A stretch of 64,000 bases of DNA from Streptomyces yangpuensis (lineage in GTDB: Bacteria; Actinomycetota; Actinomycetes; Streptomycetales; Streptomycetaceae): positions 498,704-562,703 of the forward strand of contig NZ_LBMK01000001.1 in the NCBI RefSeq assembly GCF_001005295.1. The letters are read 5' to 3'. Position numbers and translations under genes: made by a program. Positions 7,853-16,257 of the stretch are shown here, in pieces. Position 1 is the stretch's first letter; the number at the start of each line of letters is the position of its first letter. Under the pieces are notes generated by a model, which was not told the origin of the DNA, did no database searches, and saw only the letters and a program-made list of their open reading frames with translations.

Positions 7853-9115
7853 GTGACTCGTACTAGTGCGCCAACCCGCCCCCGACGCCGGTTATTCGCC
7901 GACCTGACCCCGCTGCGCACGTCCCCGGACTACCGGAGACTGTGGCTGGGCGGGACGATCTCCTGGGTCGGCCAGGCGATGACCGCCCTCGCGATCTCGC
8001 TCCAGGTCTACGACATCACCCGCTCCAGCTTCGCCGTCGGTCTGGTGGGGCTCTTCTCCCTCGTCCCCCTGATCGTCTTCGGCCTCTACGGCGGGGCCAT
8101 CGCCGACACCGTGGACCGGCGCAAGCTCGGCCTCTACAGCTCCCTCGGCGCCGCGGGGCTGTCGGTGGCGCTCGCCGTGGCCGCACTGCTGGGCCGGCAC
8201 CACGTCTGGTTCCTGTACGCCGTCGTCGCGCTCCAGGCCGTCTGCGGGGCGCTCACCGGTCCGGCGCGGTCCGCCATGATCCCGAGGCTGCTGCCGGCGG
8301 AACAGCTGCCCGCGGCCAACGCCCTGAACTCCGTGACCATGACCTTCGGGACGATGGTCGGCCCCGCCCTGGGCGGCCTGATCGTCGCCCTCGGGGGATA
8401 CGAGTGGGCGTACCTGATCGACGCCGTCACCTTCACCGCCGCGCTCTACGCGATGTGGCGGCTGCCGTCGATGAAGCCGGACCGGGCGGAGGGCGCGCGG
8501 GGGCGGGCCTCCGTCGTCGACGGACTGCGCTTCCTCGGCACCCGGCCCAACATCCGGATGACGTTCTTCACCGACATGGCCGCCATGGTGCTGGCCCAGC
8601 CGAAGGCGTTGTTCCCCGCCGTCGCCGTGCTCTGGTACGGGGACGACGCGAAGACGGTCGGCCTCATGATGGCCGCGATCGCCGCCGGGGCGCTGCTCGG
8701 CGGGCTGTTCTCCGGCTGGCAGGCACGGATCCGGCGGCACGGGCTGGCGATCCTGCTCGCCGTCGCGGGATGGGGGCTGGCCATCGCGGTGTTCGGCCTC
8801 ACGCGGCACCTGTGGCTCGGGCTGTTCTTCCTGGCGCTGGCCGGGTACGCGGACACCGTCTCGATGGTGTTCCGCACCACCATGCTGCAGGCCGCCACCC
8901 CCGACGACATGCGGGGGCGGCTCCAGGGGGTCTTCATCGTGGTCGTCGCGGGCGGGCCCCGGCTCGGCGACTTCTTCGCCGGGACCGTCGGCGACCTGAC
9001 CTCCCCGGCCGTCGCGATCACGGGCGGCGGGCTGGCCTGCGTGCTGGTGGTGGGCCTGCTCGCCCTGCGCTGGCGCAACTTCGCCCGCTACGACGCGCAC
9101 TCCCCGCAGGCCTAG
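7853..9115 (+). CDS. MFS transporter, EntS/DHA3-like exporter
   Basis: About 420 residues and 12 predicted membrane helices. It starts with a basic stretch, then LTPLRTSPDYRRLWLGGTISWVGQAM and the loop GAIADTVDRRKLGLY (the motif-A-type loop between helices 2 and 3). The family exports siderophores or drugs by proton antiport. No in-frame ATG with an SD exists. The GTG at 7853 is chosen because sequence before it is not MFS-like and because TTATCA lies exactly where a -10 box would put the transcript start on this GTG (leaderless). A longer frame from 7775 would add 26 residues. Confidence 0.8.
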   Translation: MTRTSAPTRPRRRLFADLTPLRTSPDYRRLWLGGTISWVGQAMTALAISLQVYDITRSSFAVGLVGLFSLVPLIVFGLYGGAIADTVDRRKLGLYSSLGAAGLSVALAVAALLGRHHVWFLYAVVALQAVCGALTGPARSAMIPRLLPAEQLPAANALNSVTMTFGTMVGPALGGLIVALGGYEWAYLIDAVTFTAALYAMWRLPSMKPDRAEGARGRASVVDGLRFLGTRPNIRMTFFTDMAAMVLAQPKALFPAVAVLWYGDDAKTVGLMMAAIAAGALLGGLFSGWQARIRRHGLAILLAVAGWGLAIAVFGLTRHLWLGLFFLALAGYADTVSMVFRTTMLQAATPDDMRGRLQGVFIVVVAGGPRLGDFFAGTVGDLTSPAVAITGGGLACVLVVGLLALRWRNFARYDAHSPQA

Positions 9116-9118
9116 CCG

Positions 9119-9145
9119 CTGGGCCCGCTGGGCCCGCTGGGCCCG
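9119..9145. repeat. Three tandem 9-bp repeats after MFS gene
   Basis: CTGGGCCCG is repeated three times immediately after the MFS stop codon (9113-9115). It is non-coding on both strands as far as I can tell. Confidence 0.8.
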
Positions 9146-9245
9146 CGGCGACCGCCGGGCCCGACGGTCCGGGGCGCCGGCTGCCGTGCCGGGCCCGGGC
9201 GTGGCCGCGGCTGCCGGCCCGCGCGGATCCCGGTCCGGGCGCCAC

Positions 9246-9608
9246 CTACGCGTCGACCGGGTCGCGGGTGCGTTCGCCGCCCGCGGTGCCGGTGTTGACG
9301 GTGCCGGACGGTTCGAAGAGCAGGATGTGGGCCTCCTCGTCCGCCGACGGGCAGTGCTCCGCCCCGCGCGGGACCACGTACATCTCGCCGGGTCCCAGGA
9401 CCACGTCCCCGTCGCGCAGACGGATCGTCAGGGTGCCGGCGACCACGAGGAAGAGCTCGTCGGTGTCCTCGTGGGTGTGCCACACGAACTCGCCCCGGAC
9501 CTTGGCGACCTTGACCTCGTAGTCGTTGACGCGGGCGATGCGGCGCGGTGCCCACTGCTCGGTGAAGCCGGCCAGCTTCCCGGCGATGTCGATCTTCTGT
9601 GTCGTCAT
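9246..9608 (-). CDS. Cupin-domain protein
   Basis: A 120-residue single-domain cupin. Motif 1 reads WHTHEDTDELFLVVAG (His, His and Glu metal ligands, about residues 43-58) and motif 2 ends PRGAEHCP (third His). Such proteins bind a divalent metal and act as small isomerases, dioxygenases or sensors; the substrate is not predictable. It is transcribed divergently from an AraC-type regulator with only 48 bp between the starts, so the regulator probably controls it. The start MTTQKIDIAG has only a weak AGG upstream. Confidence 0.82.
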   Translation of the reverse strand: MTTQKIDIAGKLAGFTEQWAPRRIARVNDYEVKVAKVRGEFVWHTHEDTDELFLVVAGTLTIRLRDGDVVLGPGEMYVVPRGAEHCPSADEEAHILLFEPSGTVNTGTAGGERTRDPVDA

Positions 9609-9656
9609 ACGGACAGCCTGGCGGCCGGAGCGCGGGGGGTCTTGTACGTTCCTGAC

Positions 9657-10478
9657 ATGGCCGCGATACGTCCGCGCAGCACGGTCAGCGCCTGGCAGCC
9701 GCCGGTGAGGGGCATCGCCGAGGTCTTCCACGCCCGCTTCACCGAGCACGCGTACCCGGCCCACGTGCACGACACCTGGGCGCTGATGATCGTGGACGGC
9801 GGGCGGGTGGACTTCGCCCTCGACCGGGAACGGCACGGCGCCGGAGTGTCGGACGCGGTGGTCCTGCTGCCGCCCGGGGTGGTCCACGACGGGCGGACCG
9901 TGACCGAGGCGGGCTTCCGCAAGCGCGTCCTGTACCTCGACACCTCGGTGCTGCCGGAACGGCTGACCGGAGCCGCCGTGGACGCGCCGCTGCTGGCCGA
10001 TCCCGCGCTGCGCGAGCGCGTGCACGGGCTGCACCTGGCGCTGGGGGAGCAGGACCCCCTGGAGGCCCAGTCGCGGCTGGCCTTCGTGCAGGATCGGCTC
10101 CACGGGTGGCTGGCGGGCCGCGGGGGGCCGCCGGTGGCGACCGGGGCGGCGCCGGATGCGCGGCTGGCCGTACGGCTGCGTGAGCTGCTGGACGCGCGAG
10201 TGGTCGCCGGGATCACCCTGGAGGAGGCCTCGGCCCGGCTCGGCCACGTCCACCCCACCCATCTGATCCGCAGTTTCCGGACGGCCTTCGGGCTGCCGCC
10301 GCACGCGTACCTGACGGGGCGGAGGGTGGCGGTCGCGCGGGGGCTGCTGCTGGCGGGGGCGAGGCCGGCCGAGGCGGCCACGGAGGCCGGCTTCTACGAC
10401 CAGGCCCATCTCGCGCGGCACTTCGCACGGCACGTCGGGACCACCCCGGCCCGCTTCGCCCGATCCGGCCCGGTGTGA
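9657..10478 (+). CDS. AraC-family transcriptional regulator
   Basis: 273 residues. The N-terminal half is a cupin-like effector domain (AYPAHVHDTWALMIV, later LLPPGVVHDGR). The C-terminal third carries the two AraC helix-turn-helices: ITLEEASARLGHVHPTHLIRSFRTAFG and PAEAATEAGFYDQAHLARHFARHVGTTPARF. It probably senses a small molecule and controls the divergent cupin gene. There is no Shine-Dalgarno; TACGTT at 9645-9650 is spaced so that transcription would start on the ATG (leaderless). The last codons lie 38 bp from the convergent carboxyltransferase stop. Confidence 0.88.
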   Translation: MAAIRPRSTVSAWQPPVRGIAEVFHARFTEHAYPAHVHDTWALMIVDGGRVDFALDRERHGAGVSDAVVLLPPGVVHDGRTVTEAGFRKRVLYLDTSVLPERLTGAAVDAPLLADPALRERVHGLHLALGEQDPLEAQSRLAFVQDRLHGWLAGRGGPPVATGAAPDARLAVRLRELLDARVVAGITLEEASARLGHVHPTHLIRSFRTAFGLPPHAYLTGRRVAVARGLLLAGARPAEAATEAGFYDQAHLARHFARHVGTTPARFARSGPV

Positions 10479-10516
10479 GTGAGCCGAGTCCGCCTCGGGC
10501 GGCAGGGCGGTCCGCT

Positions 10517-11866
10517 TCAGGCGGGTGCCGGGCCGACGATTCCGCGGGCCACGCCCAGGGAGACCAGGTCCTGCGGGCGGATGCGGAGCTGGTCGGCCGT
10601 GGCCGCGGCGGCCGACGGGGGGCGCTTGAGGATGGCCGCGGCCAGTTCCGGGGCGATGACCGAGAAGTAGCTGTCCGGGGTCACCCAGGTGTTCCCCGGG
10701 GCGGCCAGCGCGAGGGCGCCGCCCGAACCGCCCTCGCCGATCAGGAGGGTGGTGACGGGGACGGTGGCCGCCGCCAGCGCCGCGAAGGCGTCGGCGATGG
10801 CCGGGCCGGCGCCCGCGTGCTCGGCGGCGGCGTCGTTGGCCGCGCCCGGGGTGTCCACCAGGGTGAGGACGGGGACGCCGAGCCGGTCCGCGAGGCGGAC
10901 CACGCGGGCGGCCGTGCGGTAACCCGCCGGGCGGGTGGCCGTCCCGCACTGGGCTGCGTAGGCCACGGCCCGGCCCTCCCGCAGCCCGAACCCGCACAGC
11001 ATCCCCGCGTCCGTGCCGCCTGCCCGGTCCCCGGACAGGTGCAGGCGCAGCTCGAAGTACGCGTCCAGGTACGCCTCGGCACGCGGCCGACCGGGGTCGC
11101 GGGCCTGCCGTACCGCGTCCCAGCCGGTGGCGGGCGGGCGTACGTCGGCCAGCGCGGCCGGGGGTTCGACCGGCTCGCCGGAGCGGGGCGCGGCGAGGAC
11201 CCGGAGCCAGCGCGCGAGGGTGCCTGGCAGGTGGGCGGCCGGGACCACGGCGTCGACGTGCCCGGCGGCGTGCTGGCCCTCGGCGCTGTACGCCGCCGGG
11301 TCCGCGTCCGCCGGCCGCACCCGGGACCCGGCGAAGCCGACCTGGGCGCCGGGCAGCGCGAGGACCACGTCGGCGCCGGCCCCGAGGGTGGCCCAGCCGC
11401 CACCGGTGGTCGGATCGCGCAGGACGGCGAGCTGGGGGAGCCCGGCGGCCCGGGTCAGGACACTCTGGCGGGCCACACGCTGCAGTTGCGTCAGCGCGAG
11501 CATGCCCTCCTGCATCCGGGACCCGCCCGTGGCGATGAGCGAGACCAGGGGCAGGCGGTGCTCGCGGGCGTGCGTGTACGCGGTTTCGAGCCGGTCGCCG
11601 GTGCGCTGCCCCAGGGAACCGCCCAGGAAGCCGAACTCGAAGGAGATCAGGACGGCTTCGCGGCCGCCGATGAGGGCGGTGCCGGTGACGGCGGACTCCT
11701 GCTCGCCGGTGCGCTCGGCGGCGCGGGCGCGGGAGGCGTCGTACCCGGACCAGGCCAGCGGACCGTCGGCGGGGCACTCCCGGTGGGGTGCGGGCAGTTC
11801 GGCGAAGGAGCCGGGGTCGGTCACGGAGGCGATGGCCGCGCGGGCCGAGAGGCGGGTCGTCGTCAC
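10517..11866 (-). CDS. Fused beta-alpha acyl-CoA carboxyltransferase
   Basis: About 449 residues containing both halves of a biotin-dependent carboxyltransferase in one chain. N-terminal: beta-type crotonase fold (ISFEFGFLGGSLGQRTGDRLETAYTHA, TGGSRMQEGMLALTQ, DPTTGGGWATLGAGADV). C-terminal: alpha-type fold (ELRLHLSGDRAGGTDAGMLCG, LTLVDTPGAANDAAAEHAG, LIGEGGSGGALALA, ISPYFSVIAPE-like segment DSYFSVIAPELAAAILK). It would move CO2 from carboxybiotin to an acyl-CoA. The bacterial AccD zinc ribbon (CxxC pairs) is absent. No biotin carboxylase or carrier lies nearby, so it must borrow subunits. The GTG start at 11866 is the best fit but its SD is weak; the upstream in-frame extension is low-complexity. 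Confidence 0.78.
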   Translation of the reverse strand: MTTTRLSARAAIASVTDPGSFAELPAPHRECPADGPLAWSGYDASRARAAERTGEQESAVTGTALIGGREAVLISFEFGFLGGSLGQRTGDRLETAYTHAREHRLPLVSLIATGGSRMQEGMLALTQLQRVARQSVLTRAAGLPQLAVLRDPTTGGGWATLGAGADVVLALPGAQVGFAGSRVRPADADPAAYSAEGQHAAGHVDAVVPAAHLPGTLARWLRVLAAPRSGEPVEPPAALADVRPPATGWDAVRQARDPGRPRAEAYLDAYFELRLHLSGDRAGGTDAGMLCGFGLREGRAVAYAAQCGTATRPAGYRTAARVVRLADRLGVPVLTLVDTPGAANDAAAEHAGAGPAIADAFAALAAATVPVTTLLIGEGGSGGALALAAPGNTWVTPDSYFSVIAPELAAAILKRPPSAAAATADQLRIRPQDLVSLGVARGIVGPAPA

Positions 11867-12162
11867 GGGTGCACCCCAGGTCGGATCGGTCGAAGTCGTC
11901 TCCGGGCGACAGTACTTCGGCCGGGCGGCGAGGGTCAGCCCACGAACTGGACGGGGTGCAACGCCCCGACGGCCGTCGCCAGGCTCGGGCAGGCGGTGTC
12001 GGAGCCGGGCGCCCGGGCTTCCGCCGATCAGGCCGCCGGCCCCGTACGACAGCCCGCAGAGCCGGTGCGTAGGTGGCGGCGCCGACGGCCGAGTGACGAA
12101 GGCCGCGGCCGGGGCGGCGGGCGGGACGGCGGCGACCGGCGCCCCGCGGCGCCGGCAGGCGG
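11867..12162. other. Intergenic, no gene seen
   Basis: 296 bp between two minus-strand genes. Open frames here are compositional and lack homology-like motifs. It presumably contains the carboxyltransferase promoter. Confidence 0.5.
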
Positions 12163-12843
12163 TCACGGCAGGGGGAGGGCGATCTTGACCGCGTAGGCGG
12201 CGACCAGGCCGTAGCCCAGGCGGAAGGTCCAGACGCGGGCGGTGGCGGAGATGCGGGCGCCCGCGAGGGAGCCGAGCGCCACGAGGGCCTGCTGCCAGAG
12301 GAGGGAGGCGGCGCCGACGCCGACGAGGAACGCGGCCCCCGACGGGCCGGAGCCGAGGGTGGCGCCCTGGGCGGTGGTGAGGGCGGCGAAGTAGAGGGCG
12401 GTGGTGGGGTTGATCGCGGTCAGGGCGACATAGCGGGCGAACGCCTTGGCCGGCCGCAGGCCGGTGGCCGTTCGCGTGGTGCCCCCGGTGCCGGCGTCCT
12501 GCCCGGGATCAGGCACCGCCGGGACCGGCGGGACCGGCGGAACCGCCGGCTTCGGGCGGGCTCCGGAGAGGCCGTGGGCCGCGATGGCCAGCAGGATCAC
12601 GGCCGAGGTCAGCCGGACCCAGGCCTCGACGGGCGCGACGTGGGAGGCCATCCAGGGGCCCAGGGCGGTGGCGAGGGCGGCGTAGCCGAGGTCGACCGCC
12701 GCGATGCCCGTGGCCGCGGCCACCGCAGTCCGCCGGTGCCGCATCGCCTCCTGGAGCAGCAGCACGCTCATCGCACCCATCGGCATCGCCACGCCCAGAC
12801 CGGCGGCGGCGCCCGCCAGGGCCGGTGTCATCAGTTCGCTCAT
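12163..12843 (-). CDS. LysE-family amino acid/metabolite exporter
   Basis: 226 residues. The start MSELMTPALAGAAAGLGVAMPMGAMSVLLLQEAMRHRR is the LysE/RhtB N-terminal helix and glycine/proline motif. The middle contains a cytoplasmic Pro/Val/Gly linker (PPVPPVPAVPDPG) made of short GC repeats, and the second helix bundle has ALTAINPTTALYFAAL, the family's NP motif. It probably exports an amino acid. It is divergent from an Lrp/AsnC regulator (70 bp between starts), the classic ArgP/LrpA-lysE type arrangement. Confidence 0.85.
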   Translation of the reverse strand: MSELMTPALAGAAAGLGVAMPMGAMSVLLLQEAMRHRRTAVAAATGIAAVDLGYAALATALGPWMASHVAPVEAWVRLTSAVILLAIAAHGLSGARPKPAVPPVPPVPAVPDPGQDAGTGGTTRTATGLRPAKAFARYVALTAINPTTALYFAALTTAQGATLGSGPSGAAFLVGVGAASLLWQQALVALGSLAGARISATARVWTFRLGYGLVAAYAVKIALPLP

Positions 12844-12913
12844 ACGGGCGAGGGTCGGGCTCCGGGCCCGCGCTATGGACGCGAATATCGGGTGCGGCTG
12901 CGAGAATCGCGGC

Positions 12914-13354
12914 ATGGACCGCCTCGACAGGGAAATCCTCGGCATCCTGCAGCAGGATGCGCGGATCTCGTACCGCGATCTCGGCGTCCGCGTCGGCCTC
13001 AGCGCCAACGCCACCGCGGACCGGGTGCGGCGGATGCGCCGGGACGGGGTGATCCGCGGGTTCACCGTCGTGGTGGACCCGGCCGCCGACACAGCCGGCG
13101 GTCTCGTTGTCTTCATCGACGTCACCCTCCGCCAGGACACCACCAACGAGGAGTTCGAGCGTCGGGTCGCGGGGCTGCCCGGGATCACCGAGGTGGTCCA
13201 TGTGACCGGCGCGCACGACTACCTCGTACGCGCCCGGGCCGCCGATCCCGCAGCCCTCGACGGCCTGCTGCGCCGCCTGAAGCGGGAGGCCGGGGTGGCC
13301 CAGTCCAACACCCGGATCGCCCTGCGCGCGGCCGACCGCCCCGGCCGGCCCTGA
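12914..13354 (+). CDS. Lrp/AsnC-family regulator
   Basis: 146 residues. The N-terminal winged HTH reads MDRLDREILGILQQDARISYRDLGVRVGLSANATADRVRRM; the C-terminal RAM ligand-binding domain includes GITEVVHVTGAHDYLVRARAADPAALD. It senses an amino acid and most likely regulates the divergent LysE exporter. No SD precedes the ATG; GAGAAT at 12902-12907 would place the transcript start on the start codon. The stop is 65 bp from the convergent kinase-fragment gene. Confidence 0.9.
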   Translation: MDRLDREILGILQQDARISYRDLGVRVGLSANATADRVRRMRRDGVIRGFTVVVDPAADTAGGLVVFIDVTLRQDTTNEEFERRVAGLPGITEVVHVTGAHDYLVRARAADPAALDGLLRRLKREAGVAQSNTRIALRAADRPGRP

Positions 13355-13419
13355 CACTCATGAGCCCGCTCTGACACACCCCCGGACGGCCGCACCCCCG
13401 GCCGGCCGTGCCGGCGCCG

Positions 13420-14184
13420 TCAGAGTGCCGACTCCCACGCCACCGTCGTGCCCCGCGCCCCCGCTTCCGTGCGCCCGTCGTCCGTCACGGTCAGGCGGAC
13501 CCGGCCCGGGGACGACGCGTCCACCACCACCTCGATCGAGGTGACCGGGTTGCGCCGGTGCGCGGTGGCGAGGGCGCCGCGCAGGGCCGTGAGCAGGTCG
13601 CCCGCCACGGCCGGCGGGAGCAGGGCGTCCACCGCGCCCGCGAAGTGCACCGACGGCTGGAAGCCGAGCAGGACCGCCGCGCCGTCCGTCTCGCGCAAGA
13701 CCCGCCCCCGGAAGGTGGTCGGGGCGTCGGTCGGCGGCTGCTGGAGGGCGAAGACGGCCGTGCGGACCTCCTGGATGGTGGAGTCCAGCTCGTCGACGGC
13801 GCGGGTGAGTTCGTCGCCGACGGTGTCCCCGGAGGGGGCGTTCTCGGCGCGCCGCCGCGTGCTCTCCAGCATCATCTCGGTGGCGAGGAGCCGCCGGACC
13901 ACCAGGTCGTGCAGGTCCCGCGCGATCCGGTCGCGGTCCTCGCACACCGCGAGCTGCTCCCGGTCGTGCTGGGCGTCGGCCAGGACGAGGGCCAGCGCGG
14001 CCTGCGAGGCGAACTGCGAGGCGAGCAGCCGGTCCACCGCGTCGTACGCCGGGCCGCCCCGGGCGCGCGGCAGGGCCAGGGTGCCGATCAGCCGGCCGCC
14101 GCTCTGGAGCGGAAGCATCATGCAGAGGCCCGCCGGGTCCTCGTCGGACCGGTCGGCGGGCCTCTGCTGACCTGCGTCCGTCAT
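13420..14184 (-). CDS. GAF / HisKA_3 sensor protein lacking a full ATPase domain
   Basis: 254 residues. It starts in the second half of a GAF domain (MMLPLQSGGRLIGTLALPRARGGPAYDAVDRLLASQFASQAALAL), then a NarL/DevS-type dimerisation helix with the phospho-acceptor His (CEDRDRIARDLHDLVVRRLLATEMMLES). The HATPase_c part ends at VRLTVTDDGRTEAGARGTTVAWESAL: only the DxG start of the G1 box is present, and the normal GxGxxG region is missing. The protein may dimerise and bind a ligand but should not autophosphorylate unaided. Its start overlaps the mbl stop by 4 bp (ATGA at 14181-14184), so it is coupled to mbl. Confidence 0.72.
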   Translation of the reverse strand: MTDAGQQRPADRSDEDPAGLCMMLPLQSGGRLIGTLALPRARGGPAYDAVDRLLASQFASQAALALVLADAQHDREQLAVCEDRDRIARDLHDLVVRRLLATEMMLESTRRRAENAPSGDTVGDELTRAVDELDSTIQEVRTAVFALQQPPTDAPTTFRGRVLRETDGAAVLLGFQPSVHFAGAVDALLPPAVAGDLLTALRGALATAHRRNPVTSIEVVVDASSPGRVRLTVTDDGRTEAGARGTTVAWESAL

Positions 14185-15218
14185 CCGGCCAGCGGGTTGA
14201 GGACCATGGGTGCGATCTTCCCTTCGAGCATCGCGCCGAGCCCCAGTACGGCGCACACGTCCGGCCGTTCGGCGATGGCGACGGGCATTCCGGTGGCGTC
14301 CCGCAGCATCTGGTCCAGACCCGGCAGCAGGGCACTGCCGCCCACCATCATGATTCCGCGGTCCGTCAGGTCGGCCACCAGGTCGGGCGGGCAGTCGCGC
14401 AGCACCTTGCCGATCCCGTCGAGGACGGCGGTCAGCGGGGTGTGGATGGCGTCGCGCACGGCCGCGGTGTCCACGTGGACCGAACGCGCCAGACCGGTGG
14501 CCACGTCACGGCCGTGGATGAGGGTGGACGCCGGGCCCTCGGAGGTGAGGCCGTTGCCGTGCAGGGCCAGTTGGAGCGGCCGGACGGCCTGGCTGGGCAG
14601 CATCAGCTCGTGAGCGTGGCGCAGGTGCTGGACGACGGCGTGGTCGATGGCCTCGCCGCCGACGGGGATCCGCTGGGCGGTGACGATCGAGCCGAGGGAG
14701 AGGACGGCGACCTGGGTGGCCGCGGCCCCGCACACCATGATCATCGTCGCGGTCGGCTGCTCCACGGGCAGTCCGCAGCCGACGGCCGCCGCGATCAGGG
14801 TGTCGACCAGTTCGACGCGCCGCGCCCCGAGGCCGACCAGGGTCTCCACGGCGGCCCGCTGGGCGAGCGGGTCCGCGTCGTGCGGGGTGCAGGCCGCCGC
14901 CCGCAGCCGGGGCTTGCGCCGCAGGGCGCGCCGCAGCTTCTCGCCGAGGAGGTGGCGCAGCATCCGCTGGGCCATCTCGATGTCGACGACGGTGCCGCCG
15001 GAGACGGGGCGCACGACCCTGATGTAGTCGGGCGTGCGGCCGGTCATCCGCTCGGCGAAGGTGCCGACGGCGATGAGTGCGCCGGTGCGCGTGTTGACCG
15101 CGGCGACGCTGGGTTCGTCGACCACGAGGCCGGCGCCCTTGACGTACACGCGGGTCCTGGCCGCCCCCAGGTCGACGGCGACGTGGCAGCGGCGCAACTG
15201 CTCAAGACTGACGGTCAC
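14181..15218 (-). CDS. mbl: MreB/Mbl-like bacterial actin
   Basis: 345 residues of actin/Hsp70 fold. Phosphate-1 reads HVAVDLGAARTRVYVKGAG, and VVDEPSVAAVNTRTGALIAVG and RPVSGGTVVDIEMAQRMLRHLL follow the MreB pattern. The C-terminal adenosine motif is GIMMVGGSALLPGLDQMLRDATGMPV. The divergent sequence compared with true MreB, and the isolated position (no mreC/mreD), match Streptomyces Mbl (SCO2451 in S. coelicolor, as I recall), which acts with MreB in spore-wall assembly. The GTG start at 15218 has GGGAGG 7 nt upstream; longer frames to 15404 are not MreB-like. It is followed by an overlapping GAF/kinase fragment gene. Confidence 0.83.
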   Translation of the reverse strand: MTVSLEQLRRCHVAVDLGAARTRVYVKGAGLVVDEPSVAAVNTRTGALIAVGTFAERMTGRTPDYIRVVRPVSGGTVVDIEMAQRMLRHLLGEKLRRALRRKPRLRAAACTPHDADPLAQRAAVETLVGLGARRVELVDTLIAAAVGCGLPVEQPTATMIMVCGAAATQVAVLSLGSIVTAQRIPVGGEAIDHAVVQHLRHAHELMLPSQAVRPLQLALHGNGLTSEGPASTLIHGRDVATGLARSVHVDTAAVRDAIHTPLTAVLDGIGKVLRDCPPDLVADLTDRGIMMVGGSALLPGLDQMLRDATGMPVAIAERPDVCAVLGLGAMLEGKIAPMVLNPLAG

Positions 15219-15439
15219 GGCAGTACCTCCCGAGAGCGCTGACGCAAGAGGACCGGCGGAGTGCCGGTCGCTTGTCCTATCATCTCGGGCATTTCGGGCT
15301 ATCCGCCCGTTGTAATGCTCCGGTCGTGGGTGTGTCGCGGCCGTGCCGCGCCTGCAGGGGGGTGGATTTCTGTACCGACAGGCGCCACCATGCCCGCACC
15401 GCACGCGCTACTTGCGCGTAACAAGGTAAGGGGGCCCCG

Positions 15440-16150
15440 ATGCTGACGGTACGACAGGGACTGGTCGCGCTCCTGGCGCTCTGCCTGGCGCTCACGGCGT
15501 CCGCCGCGGCCCATGCCTCCGGCCGGGTCGCGGCCCCCGCCGCTGACCGGGCATCACCGCGCAGCCCGGTGGTCTTCGTGCACGGCTACAACGCCGACCC
15601 CGGCGTCTGGGGAGCCCTCCGCGCCGACCTGCGCGCCGACGGGTACACCGACGCGGAGCTGTTCTCCTTCGGCTACGACACCCACCAGTCCGTCAACGAG
15701 GTCCTCGCCGGGCGGCTCGGCGCCTACGTCGAGCAGGTCCGCCGGGAGACCGGCGCCGCCACGGTCGACCTCGTGGCGCACTCCTTCGGCTCGCTGGTGA
15801 GCCGCTGGTACGTCAAGTTCGGCGGCGGCACCGCCACCGTGGACCACTGGGTGTCGCTGGCCGGCCCCAACCGCGGCACCTCCACCGCGTGGGCCTGCGC
15901 TCTGTGGGACCAGGCGTGCCGGGACATGACCCCCGGGTCGTACGTGGTGAAGAACCTGGGCAGCGGGGACGCCACGCCGGGCGCGGTGAAGTACGCGACC
16001 TTCTGGTCGAACTGCGACGAGGTGATCAACCCCGACGACAGCGTCCCGCTCACGGGCGCCAGCAACACGCCGGTCGGCTGCCTGGCACACAACGACCTGC
16101 TCGGCGACGACGGGACCTCGGCCGGAGTGCGCGCCTTCCTCGCGTCGTAG
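15440..16150 (+). CDS. Secreted lipase / triacylglycerol acylhydrolase
   Basis: 236 residues with a Sec signal peptide (MLTVRQGLVALLALCLALTASAAAHAS, cleavage probably after AHA). Mature alpha/beta-hydrolase: oxyanion region VVFVHGYNADPGVWG, nucleophile elbow AHSFGS with Ser115 (Ala replaces the first Gly, as in Bacillus LipA), a later NCDEVINPDDSVPL holding the likely Asp, and CLAHNDLL the likely His. Four cysteines in the mature part (CALWDQAC, NCDE, CLAH) suggest disulfides. It hydrolyses esters outside the cell. It is divergent from mbl with about 220 bp between. Confidence 0.88.
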   Translation: MLTVRQGLVALLALCLALTASAAAHASGRVAAPAADRASPRSPVVFVHGYNADPGVWGALRADLRADGYTDAELFSFGYDTHQSVNEVLAGRLGAYVEQVRRETGAATVDLVAHSFGSLVSRWYVKFGGGTATVDHWVSLAGPNRGTSTAWACALWDQACRDMTPGSYVVKNLGSGDATPGAVKYATFWSNCDEVINPDDSVPLTGASNTPVGCLAHNDLLGDDGTSAGVRAFLAS

Positions 16151-16257
16151 CGTGCGTCCCGCGCCGGGTGGTCGGCGGACCGGCCGGCGCTGACGCGCTG
16201 CTTAGGGGGTACGGGCGACAGTGGGGGAGGCCGCCGCGCCCTGAGGGGGAAGTACCG

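Noticed and set aside
9246-11777. Long minus-strand frame that would fuse the cupin to upstream sequence
   Set aside because: The cupin begins at 9608 with a family-typical start; upstream is antisense to AraC and the carboxyltransferase region.
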